The position numbers and the translations under genes were made by a program. This document shows positions 43,505 to 52,025 of a stretch of 64,000 nucleotides of DNA, one piece after another. Source of the DNA: Prorocentrum cordatum (taxonomy: Eukaryota; Sar; Dinophyceae; Prorocentrales; Prorocentraceae). The stretch is taken from contig CAUYUJ010021043.1 in the NCBI GenBank assembly GCA_963575745.1, positions 36,001 through 100,000 on the forward strand, in the 5' to 3' direction. The notes beneath the pieces are model-generated. The model was not told the DNA's origin. It saw only the letters and a list, made by a program, of their open reading frames with translations, and made no database searches. Each line of letters begins with the position of its first letter. Within the stretch, counting starts at the first letter, position 1.

Positions 43505-43677
43505 TCCTCTTCTTCCTCCTCTTCCTCCTCCTCCTCCTCCTCCTCCTCCTCCTCCTTCTCCTCCTCCTCCTCGTCCTCCTCCCCCCTCCCTCGTTCTCCT
43601 CCTCCTCCTTCTCCTCCTTCTCCTTCTCCTCCTCCCTCCTCCCTCGTTCTCCTCCTCCTTCTCCTTCTCCTCCTCGG
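43505..43677. repeat. CTC/TTC pyrimidine triplet array
   Basis: Imperfect CTC-rich array in two blocks. Frames on both strands through it are artefacts. Confidence 0.92.
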
Positions 43678-43680
43678 CTT

Positions 43681-43731
43681 CTGCAGTAATACGGTCGGGC
43701 CGAGGTATGAGATCGAGGTCGGCTCGGGGAG
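43681..43731 (+). repeat. dispersed 51-bp repeat, copy 1
   Basis: ctgcagtaatacggtcgggc and what follows is nearly identical to 58920-58970. A shorter diverged relative lies at about 43,475. Confidence 0.8.
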
Positions 43732-43761
43732 GGCACCCTCGTAAGAAGAAGAAGAAAATAC

Positions 43762-43927
43762 CACATAAACATAAACTTTTGGCGCTCCGGGCGGATTTCT
43801 TGGATTCGCGTTGGACCACCCTCCCTGGCGCGCGGAGTGCGCCAGGGGCGGCGCCAGAGGCGCCGCCGGGGGTCCCAGGCGCGGATCCAAGAAATCCGCG
43901 CGGAGCGCCAAAGTTTATGTTTATGTG
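43762..43927. mobile_element. foldback MITE with about 48-bp arms (CATAAAC family)
   Basis: Left arm cacataaacataaacttttg and on to cttggattcgcg; right arm cgcggatccaagaaatcc to aaagtttatgtttatgtg. The arms pair over about 48 bases with few mismatches. The middle is a second GC-rich inverted repeat (ggcgccagaggcgcc). No coding capacity. Confidence 0.82.
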
Positions 43928-43967
43928 TTTGTCGATTGCAGCCGCAGGACACGAACATAAAACCGAT

Positions 43968-44206
43968 AAACCGATCAACCGATCAACTATTTCGGTTGAT
44001 CGTTTTATCGGCAGATCGACCGATAAACCGATATGATTATATCGGTTTATCGGTCGATCTGCCGATACACCGATCAACCACTAAACCGACTCATCGCATG
44101 CGTGCCCGAATCTCAGCACAGCTTGGCTTTATCAGTTTATCGGTTTATCGGTATATAGGATGTTTCAGTTTATCGGTTGATCGGTTGATCGGTTTATCGG
44201 CCCGGC
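43968..44206. repeat. inverted array of CCGATAAA/CCGATCAA 8-mers with a large palindrome
   Basis: Left part is in ccgataaa orientation, right part in tttatcgg orientation. At the centre a perfect 26-bp inverted repeat (44009-44034 and 44039-44064) with a GATT spacer extends to 41-bp arms with two mismatches. Related short arrays occur at 54.98-55.25 kb and 58.80 kb. Confidence 0.88.
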
Positions 44207-44350
44207 GTTGTCGTGGTTGTCCAATGGGTAATCCTTCGAAATTATCTCTCCTCTTCCTCCTAGTCCTCCCCTTCCTCTTCCTCCTAGTCCTCCTCCGCCT
44301 CCGCCTCCTCCTCCTCCTCCTCCTCCTCCCTCTTCCTCCTCCTCCTCACT

Positions 44351-44428
44351 CCTCCGTTCCGATCCTCCCTCCCTCCCTCCCTCCCTCTCCTCCCTCCCTC
44401 CCTCACTGGCCCCGACGCCCATGGTTCT
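44351..44428. repeat. direct repeat flanking LINE-A copy 2, left
   Basis: cctccgttccgatcctccct through ccccgacgcccatggttct; matches 48021-48094 apart from the number of CCCT units. Confidence 0.85.
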
Positions 44429-44461
44429 CCTAGTCCTCCCTCCCCCTCTTCCTCCTAGTCT

Positions 44462-44592
44462 CCTCCGCCTCCCCTCCTCCCTCCTCCTCCTCCTCCTCCT
44501 CCTCCTCCTCCTCCTCCTCCTCCTCCTCCTCCTCCTCCTCCTCCTCCTCCTCCTCCTCCTCCTCCTCCTCCTCCTCCTCCTCCCTCCTCCGT
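44462..44592. repeat. (CTC)n triplet array at the 5' edge of LINE-A copy 2
   Basis: Over 100 bases of uninterrupted CTC triplets, followed within about 10 bases by the first coding residues of the LINE. Confidence 0.95.
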
Positions 44593-44594
44593 GC

Positions 44595-47500
44595 GTACTC
44601 ATTCGCACGAAGAAGGACTTTTGGCAGGGAGTTTGGCAGGAGGACAAGGACAGCAGGGAGCACTTGCTTTGGACCTTGGAAGGATTGGCCAGGGATGCTC
44701 GTGAAGACCCCTTGCCACCATTGAATGAAGCACAGATTGAATCGATACTCAGACGACAATCTCCAAACAAAGCGAGAGGAGTTGATGGCTTGGGCCCAGT
44801 CGATCTACAACGTATGCCTCAAGATGGACTTACGGAGCTCACGTGTATCCTCAATCAAGCGGAGCTACTGCAGACGTGGCCGACAGCGTGGTTAGCTACT
44901 ATTTGTGCGGTTATTCCGAAGCCAGCTGGAGGCACGAGAGTTTTGGGAATGTTACCACAATGTTGCAAGACTTGGAGCCAGGCGCGCAGTTCAGTCACCT
45001 CCAGTTGGTCGGATGGACTTTCTGCTTTCTGGGACACAGCAATCAGGGGCAGCAGCGCCCTGAGAGCTGCTATGACGAGAAGCCTCATGGACGAGGCCTC
45101 TGCTACTGCAGGAAAGGCAACGGCGACTGTACTGCTGGACATTGCCAAGTTCTACGATTCCATCTCATTCACCCTCCTGGTGGTTGCGGCGCGGGGGCTC
45201 AACTTCCCTCCCACGGTGCTGCTCATGGAGATTCTGCTCTTCATGGCGCCGCGCATCCTCAAGGAGGGCTCGGTCATCAGCGAGCCTTTCTGCCCTGGCC
45301 GCTCGATTGTGGCTGGCTCGTCGCATGGAGTCTGTCTTGGAAAAGTGTTCTTGCATTCTGTTCTGGAAGCTGCGCACGCTAGAGCCCCACAGGCCTCGTT
45401 ATGGACCTTTGTCGATGACACCGTGGCTAGATCTGAGGGCACCCAGGCCACTGTTGTTTCGGAGATGGAAGGTTTAGCTGAAGCTTTCTCGGAGGAATTC
45501 AGACTCAAGAGGCTCACGGTCTCGGACAAAACGGTTGTCTTGGCGTCCTCTCCTGAGCTTGGGAAGCGCATAGCCAGAATTTTCAGAGCCCGAGGGATGC
45601 CCGCTAAGTTTGCCGCAGTAGGAGTTGATTTAGGTGTTGACACTGCGGCAGGTCGCTTTCGGACTAGGAAGAAGGCACGCCAGAGAATGGCTAAAGCCAG
45701 TGGTCGTTTTTCTAGGATTGTGAAGATGCGCAGGCTGGCTGGTTTGAGGAAAGTCACCCAGGGCGCTTGGCGCACGGGAGCCTTACCACAGGCCAGCTAT
45801 GGCCATCAAGTTTTTGGTATGCCACCGAGTCAGGTCTTGCTTCTGAGGCGACAAGCTGCTCGCACGGTCTCGGGAATGGGTAAGGGCAAATGTTTAACCA
45901 CTGTTCTGCAGACTGTGCTGGGGGATGGAGATCCCGCCCTGGAGCTGCGCCGCCAATTGGTGGACGCCTGGCTGCAGCTGTGGAAGCGAGTCCCTGCCCT
46001 CCAACCTCGGATTCGACGGTCGTGGGGTATCGTTCGGTCGCAGCTCGATTCGCTCGGTGCCAAAAGGTGGAGAGGCATTCGGGGACCCATAGCTGCAGTC
46101 CAGGCCACCCTTATTGAAGCAGGATGGGAGCCCAGGGAACCAGACTTGTGGGAGCGACCTGTGCATGCGGAGCATGCGTGGAAGTTCCCACGAATGGGCG
46201 ACCCAGACTTTGATTTACTCCCGATGACTGATCATGCAGACCTGTTGCATGAGTTCGTTTCTGACATGAAGGCCAAGCTCTGGCAAGGTGCTGCAGGGCA
46301 CGAGGCAGGCGACAGTTTGAAAGAAGGAGCCGACCTCCTTCCACTGCAACAGGAACTCCGCCGTTTCGAGTCTCGGGGCCAGTCTGATCTTTGGGGCCTC
46401 ACTTTGTGCGTGGCCTCTGGGGGCCAGTGGCCACGTCAGCGCCAAGTCGACTGTGGCTACACGGTTGACGTTACCTGCCCAAGGTGTAAGGCGGCCCCTG
46501 AGACCTTGTTTCACAGAATATGGCAATGCGTGTGTAATGTTGATCACCAGGATTTTAGCAGCACGCAATCACTGGTTTCCCAGGCCACGGCGCAATGGGA
46601 AGCAGACCCTTCCTTATGGCTGAGAGGAGTGCCGTCGAGAGACCTCACCTGCCCCGTTTTCCTCGACCCTCTTGAGGCTCCTCCTCGTACGTACTACGGC
46701 TCCTCTCGCCTCATTGAGTTTTGTGTTGCCCCTGGCCAGGACCCTCCCCACATCTTTGGAGATGGGTCAGGGGGCAAGTACAGCAGTGACCCGAGACGCA
46801 GGCGATGCGGTTCAGGAGTTGCCATCATTCGGAGAACCGAGGATGGCTCCTGGGAGCCCGTCTCGGGAGTTTCGTCCCCCCCTCCTGGGGCCGCGACAGA
46901 CTGTGTCGCGCGCGGAGATAGCTGCGCTCGCCATCGCTCTGGAAGAAACCACGGGACCCATCATTTATGTTACTGATTGCCAGCCAGTCCTAGATGGTTG
47001 GAGAGCGGGTCGTGCCCACGGCAGGTTAGGCCCGAATCAGGACTTGTGGTTTAGGGTGGCGGTGGCGTTGCGGAATCGGGGGGAGGCTGAAGTACAGGTC
47101 GTGTGGACGGCTGCCCATCTTGAGGACTCTGGCAAGGCTCTCAGTGCGAGGCAAATCTTCCTCACTGCTGGCAATATGTGCGCTGACGAACTTGCGGGGA
47201 GAGCGGCGGACGAGGCCTTGTTCCAGTTTATTCGTCAGCCTGCCCCCAGCACGGATATCTATGATTGCATAGCCCACCTTGTCAGGCGCAGGGCCAGACG
47301 TGCGTTGATCTGCTCACTCCAGGTCGACCCCTGGCAAGCTACCAGACTCGCCAAAGCGCGGGTGCCCCCACCCTCCAGGAAGGCCGTCGCCCTGAGGGAC
47401 ACCTCTCATGATTGTGAGCAGGTCGGGAACAGGTGGCGTTGTAGAGTATGCAGTCAGATTGTGGCCTCCACCCAGCTTCTCAAGTTTTGTGCCCAGTCTT

Positions 47501-47952
47501 GTCCAGGTCTGGCCCCCGAGGTCCGAGGCCATAAGTCGGAGTGGAGCCAGTTTGTCTTGAGAACTGGAGAGATTTTGATAGGGGCCACCTCGGCCCACTC
47601 GTCCCACAAAATCTTCTACTGGCCTGACTTTTCCTTGCATTTTTGTGTTTGTTGCGGGCTCACCGCCACTGTGGATGGTAGGTGGCTCGCAAGACCTTGC
47701 CTGGAGCCCTCCCCCAAAGGAGCCCAGAACCTCGACAGAATCCGTCGAGGCATTTTTCCCTCGCACAGGGGACCCCCGAAGGCTGCGCTGCTGGCCAGAG
47801 AGCGGCGTGAAGCTTCGGTTGCGGTCCAGCGTGCGAGGGAGGCTCTGGAGGAGGGTAGTATTCTGCCTCACGGTGAAGGGGGTGTGGGCGGTGCGGCCCG
47901 TCGACCCACCAGGATCCCTCACCGTGACGGCGGGGACTCATCTTCGGATTAG
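44595..47952 (+). pseudogene. LINE family A, copy 2: RT, zinc motif, RNase H; one frameshift
   Basis: From the CTC array the frame is open to 46,976; the last part should be read in the frame ending TAG 47950-47952, the switch being at a run of 7 C (46876-46882). RT blocks: SPNKARGVDGLGPVDL, ICAVIPKPAGGTR, TVLLDIAKFYDSI (motif A), WTFVDDTVARSEGT (motif C FVDD), LTVSDKTVVLAS, VGVDLGVDTAAGR. Then ASGGQWPRQRQVD, CPRCKAAPETLFHRIWQC (zinc knuckle C-x2-C ... H ... C), HIFGDGSGGKYS, SRAEIAALAIAL, YVTDCQPVLDGW and NMCADELAGRAA: all four RNase H acidic positions are kept. The C-terminus has CRVC ... C and CVCCGLTATVDG. Endonuclease is absent, so the copy is 5'-truncated. Confidence 0.88.
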
Positions 47953-48020
47953 TCCCCGCCCAACCCGTTTAGTTTTGTGGACGCTTGTCCTTTCATGGTC
48001 ACTTCTGGTCACTCCTCCCT

Positions 48021-48094
48021 CCTCCGTTCCGATCCTCCCTCCCTCCCTCCCTCTCCCCCCTCCCTCCCTCACTGGCCCCGACGCCCATGGTTCT
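48021..48094. repeat. direct repeat flanking LINE-A copy 2, right
   Basis: Copy of 44351-44428 lying 69 bases after the LINE stop codon. The pair brackets the LINE and its CTC tract. Confidence 0.85.
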
Positions 48095-48227
48095 GCGCGC
48101 GCAGGGCCGCGGCCCCCGTGAGCCCCTTCTCGGCGTTCCAGCTGACCACCATTCCTGGGGAGCTCGTCCTCCCTCCCTCTTCCCCTCCTGCCCACACTCT
48201 CACATCCGTCCCCCATTCCCCTCCCTT

Positions 48228-48744
48228 GTTCCCCTCCCCTCCCTCTTTCGGATTGGAGAATTTCGAATTTCCTGTCTCCTCCTCTCCCAGGCCCAGTGCC
48301 CAGGCCCATCCAGAAAGAAAAACTGGAAAGGGGGGAGGGCGGGAAGGAGAGATGGAGGGAGGGAGGGTTGGATTCGATTCGGGAAGGGGCGTTTGAGAAA
48401 AGAGGGATGGAGGGGTGGAGGGAATAGGGATGGGGGAGGGGGATTGGGGTTGGGAAGGAGGGATGGAGGGAGGAGTGGCGGGGGAGGGCGGGGTTTGTGG
48501 GAAGCAAAATCTGGCGGGGCATTCCGGGCTAGGACGTTTTCGGTTTCTACAGCGCTTTGGCGGGGGCGCCTCCAGCTCCCACTTCCTCTCCTTCTCTGGG
48601 CTTTGGGGGGGTCGCATTTCCCCTCTCCTCCTCCCCCATCCTCCTTCTCCTTCCCCCCTCGGTCTTAGCCGTATCATGTTAATTATCACTGTAGCGCGAG
48701 CTGCGGCGAAAGCTGCTGGCGTCGCGTGTCCTATTGCGGATCCG
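48228..48744 (+). repeat. duplicated 0.5 kb block, copy I
   Basis: Nearly identical to 50432-50944: ccctctttcggattgg, a G/A-rich middle, ggcggggcattccgggctag, acgttttcggtttctac, and an end in ctattgcggatccg. A shorter relative is at 54036-54180. No coding signal. Confidence 0.88.
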
Positions 48745-48868
48745 GGCGCAACTCTCAGCCATGCGCGGCGGCCCGCATGATAAACCACCCGGGCCTTTAA
48801 ACCAACGGGACGTCATCGTCTGCTCTTTGTGCGACCGGCGAGTCGGGAAGCCATGCTGAGCCACCCAT

Positions 48869-49339
48869 GTGAGGGATTGTGTCAGCGCTTCCTCTGCGCT
48901 CGCGGTTGAGCCGCAGTGGTTGGGCCTTGATCCCAACCGTGCGCCAGTTCAGTTTGTTGCTCAAGGACTGCCTGTTGCCCTTCGCGCCGATATGAAGATA
49001 GCGGGGGATAAACTGAAACAGTGCTACCTCCGGATGGGGCAAGCCTTCGTGCCCGACCCCCGCGTCAGCGGGGCTTGCTACACTTGCGGTTGGAGCTCCT
49101 TCAAAGGTGCGTGGATGGGGCCCGAGGGTTGCAGCGTCGGCGCGCTGTTCCTCTGCGCCGCGTTCATCGAGTCGCTGTTCGAGACGAAGGCTTTGACGGA
49201 CGCGGCGCAATTCATGACCAACGTGGGCATGGATTCTAGCAAGCGCTTGCCACATTCCCGTTATCTGGCCCAAGGTGGGAGTGTGTTCGCGCAGCGGGGT
49301 GAGAATTTTCTGCCATTCCAAGCGGCCGGCGCCCGGTGA
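48869..49339 (+). CDS. hypothetical protein
   Basis: 157-codon frame: VRFVAQ-type start (VQFVAQGLPVALRADMKIAG), CYLRMGQAFVPDPRVSGACY, a Cys pair in CYTCGWSSF, hydrophobic VGALFLCAAFIESLF. It looks like part of a globular protein, but I know no family. A frame from 49,275 to 49,691 overlaps its end and is Cys-rich (CATQCATC, CEHCC); a frameshift could join them. Lies between the two 0.5-kb duplicated blocks. Confidence 0.35.
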   Translation: MRDCVSASSALAVEPQWLGLDPNRAPVQFVAQGLPVALRADMKIAGDKLKQCYLRMGQAFVPDPRVSGACYTCGWSSFKGAWMGPEGCSVGALFLCAAFIESLFETKALTDAAQFMTNVGMDSSKRLPHSRYLAQGGSVFAQRGENFLPFQAAGAR

Positions 49340-49691
49340 GCCGCTTGTGGTCCACGTGCCACCGGCCGTGACTTCTTCCAGACACTGGTGGGCGCACTCC
49401 GCATGTGCGACGCAGTGTGCGACCTGCTCTAGCCGCGGGCGTGCGTCGTGCGAACATTGCTGCTTGCGCCAATTGCGATTCGTGTTCAAGTTCGCAGTGG
49501 CTGCGCTGTGCCAGTCTGACAGAACGCCTGTGAGTTCCCAGGTGCGCTTTTTGCTCGGGCACAGGTCGTTCCGAATCCTCGGCGGCCTCGTCATAGTTTT
49601 CTCGCCATCGGAAGAGTTCGGCACCTGGGCGCCGCCGCGCGTGGACGGCGACAAGTGGCCTTGGATGAGCTTTATTGTATTCGGCGACTAA
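49275..49691 (+). CDS. hypothetical Cys-rich C-terminal extension
   Basis: 138 codons overlapping the previous frame by 65 bases in another phase. CATQCATCSSRGRASCEHCC suggests a small zinc site, and VSSQVRFLLGHRSFRILGGL is a plausible strand pair. Could be the continuation of the preceding gene after a frameshift, or a shadow. I cannot decide. Confidence 0.25.
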   Translation: MGVCSRSGVRIFCHSKRPAPGEPLVVHVPPAVTSSRHWWAHSACATQCATCSSRGRASCEHCCLRQLRFVFKFAVAALCQSDRTPVSSQVRFLLGHRSFRILGGLVIVFSPSEEFGTWAPPRVDGDKWPWMSFIVFGD

Positions 49692-49789
49692 GCGGCGACT
49701 CGGCTCCGACCCCTGCCGCTTGGCGGGGGCTGCGCGCAGCCATGCCCGCGGGTTCGGGCGCGGCCCGGCGGCGGGGGCCGCCAGTGCGG

Positions 49790-50080
49790 CGACGGGGGCG
49801 TCCTGGGCGGCGAGAGCTGCCTTTGATCCTCGCTCAGCGGCGCGAGCGGTCCGGCGGCGGGAGCCGCCCCCGCCCGTCGATCGCGCGAGCGGCCGGGGCA
49901 TTTTTAAGAGGCGGTTTGCGCGGCGAGAGCTGCGCCGCCTCGCTGGCGCGCGCGGGCGCCGTTGAGCGGCGAGAGCTGCAAGCGCGGCGACGGGCGGGGC
50001 GTGGGCGGCGAGAGCTGCCGTTGATTCTCGCTCAGCGGCGCGAGCTGCCCGCGCCGCGGAGCGCGCGGTGAGAGCTGCCC
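49790..50080. repeat. GC-rich repeat with GGCGAGAGCTGC motif
   Basis: ggcggcgagagctgc occurs several times; a longer unit (ggcggcgagagctgcc, then tcctcgctcagcggcgcgagc or ttctcgctcagcggcgcgagc) is present at about 49,800 and 49,998, so a direct repeat of about 60 bases about 196 apart. Confidence 0.65.
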
Positions 50081-50431
50081 CCGACCGTCTGGCATTGGAC
50101 TGGTGGCGATTGGCTCCGTCTGCTTTCTCCTCCTCCTCCCCCCCCTCCCCCTCCTCCTCCTCCTGTTCCCCCATGTTCATCCCCCGTCCCCTTCATCTTC
50201 CCCCTATCCTCTTCTCCCTTCCCCCCTTCCCTCCTCCCCCCTCCTCCAGGGGCCCAGGGGATTGGGCGAAGGACTTGAGGGCACGCCCGCCCCGCGCCCA
50301 GAGGCACGGAGGCCAAATCTGGCCGGGCATGTCGTCGCCCGCATGCGGTGCGAAAACCAGGGCATGGCGGCGGGCATTTGGTGCGATAGCCAGGCTGCGT
50401 GGGTCCCCCACCCCGGGCCCACGTCTCATCT

Positions 50432-50944
50432 CTCCCCTCCCCTCCCTCTTTCGGATTGGGGGATTTCGAATTTCCTGTCTCCTCCTCTCCCAGGCCCAGT
50501 GCCCAGGCCCATCCAGAAAGAAAAATTGGAAAAAGGGGGGAGGGCGGGAAGGAGAGATGGAGGGAGGGAGGGTTGGATTCGATTCGGGAAGGGGCATTTG
50601 AGAAAAGAGGGGGTGGAGGGGTGGAGGGAATAGGGATGGGGGGGGGATTGGAGTTGGGAAGGAGGGATGGAGGGGGGAGTGGCGGGGGGAGGGCGGGGTT
50701 TGCGGGGGGCAAAATCTGGCGGCGCATTTCGGGTTAGCACGTTTTCGGTTTCTACGGCGCTATGGCGGGGGTGCCTCCAGCTCACCCTTCCTCTCCTTCT
50801 CTGGGCTTTGGGGGGGTCGCATTTCCCCTCTCCTCCTCCCCCATCCTCCTTCTCCTTCCCCCCTCGGTCTTAGCCGTATCATGTTATCGCTGTAGCGCGA
50901 GCTGCGGCGAAGCTGCTGGCGTCGCGTGTCCTATTGCGGATCCG
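50432..50944 (+). repeat. duplicated 0.5 kb block, copy II
   Basis: Same order as copy I, ending ctattgcggatccg at 50944, from where it passes into the 46-bp tandem repeat in front of the RING-like gene. Confidence 0.88.
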
Positions 50945-51009
50945 CGGCGATAGCTGCAGATCTGCGGCCACCCACACTATTGCGGATCCGCGGCGATAGC
51001 TGCAGATCG
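50932..51009 (+). repeat. 46-bp tandem repeat upstream of the RING-like frame
   Basis: attgcggatccgcggcgata followed by gctgcagatc occurs at 50934 and 50980. The second unit ends two bases before the ATG at 51012, so it would lie in the leader or promoter region. Confidence 0.8.
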
Positions 51010-51011
51010 GC

Positions 51012-52024
51012 ATGGCCGTTTCTTGCGCCATCTGCAAGCAGGAACTCGAAGATGGCGAGGAGCTCGTCCGTCTGGGTTGCCTGCGCGGGCCTTGCCACAA
51101 AGAGTGCGTCAACGCGCGCATGCAAGTGCACGGCCTGGACTTCGCCAATTTTCCATGCCCAGAGTGCAGGGCCACGCAACGCCAGCTCCAGTCGATGGAG
51201 GCCGCCAGGTTGCAGCGGCAGCAGGTCGTCAGCAGCAGTGGGTCGTCAGCGGCAGCAGGTCGCAGGCGCGCAGCCGTCTTCCGGACCCCCCTCACCCAGG
51301 GGGGGGGGGGGCGCAGGATCACCGGGGAGAGCCGCCGCTCCAGGTCGCCGCCCCCCCGCGTCGTGGCCGATTCGCCCATCATGCAGCCCGGGTCGCCCAG
51401 TGGGGCCATCGTCCCGGCCGCGTCGCCCATTGGCAGGGCCGTCGTCCCGGCCGCGTCGCCCATTGGCAGGGGGCTGTCGCAGTCCATGTCCCCATCGCAG
51501 TCTCAGCCGTCGCGGCCGCAAGGCCCTGCCATTACGGATGCCGATTTCGGTTTCACGTTCACTGACAACGCGGCGGCTGGCGGTGACGGGGCCCCGGTGC
51601 CAGACCCGTCCTTGGCTGCTATTCGCGCTCTCGACGCCGTGCCGAATGCCGCCGCTTTCCGAACCGCCCTGCATCCGACGGGCTTATTCAACGGCTTGCA
51701 GGACGAGCGGGGGGCCCGAGAGACAGCCCAGCAGTGGCTGGGCGAGATGCTGGCGGACCCTAGGGACCACAAGGAGGTGGGAATGGATCCCAGCTTCTAA
51801 ATTCGGCTCCTGCTCCCGCGCCCCTTCCGCACAGCAGTCGCCGCGGTGGCGTCGCGCGAGGGTTGGCAGCCCGAAGCGTTCATGCAAGGTATCGAGAGCA
51901 ACGCGGGCTGGTTGGAGCACCACGCCACGGCGCTCAAGGAAACTGCGGATGAGACGACACCACCGAGGCCCTGGGAAAGCCTAAGAGAGCCCCAAGACGA
52001 CCGAAGAGGGATCTCTGGGTTCTG
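51012..52024 (+). pseudogene. RING-like finger protein, interrupted by TAA
   Basis: ATG at 51012, first stop TAA 51798-51800 (262 aa). The finger is residues 5-51: C-x2-C (CAIC), then LGCLRGPCHKEC, and CPEC. Compared with a RING-H2 finger (C-x2-C ... C-x-H-x3-H-x2-C ... C-x2-C) the first His of the cross-brace is not obvious; C28 or another residue may replace it. RING fingers recruit E2 enzymes in ubiquitination. The rest is Ser/Pro/Arg-rich (three PAASPIGR repeats), then a helical part QQWLGEMLADPRDH. After the TAA the same frame stays plausible (REGWQPEAFMQGIESNAGWL) to TGA 52022-52024, so the TAA may be a mutation. Confidence 0.55.
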
Positions 52025-52025
52025 A

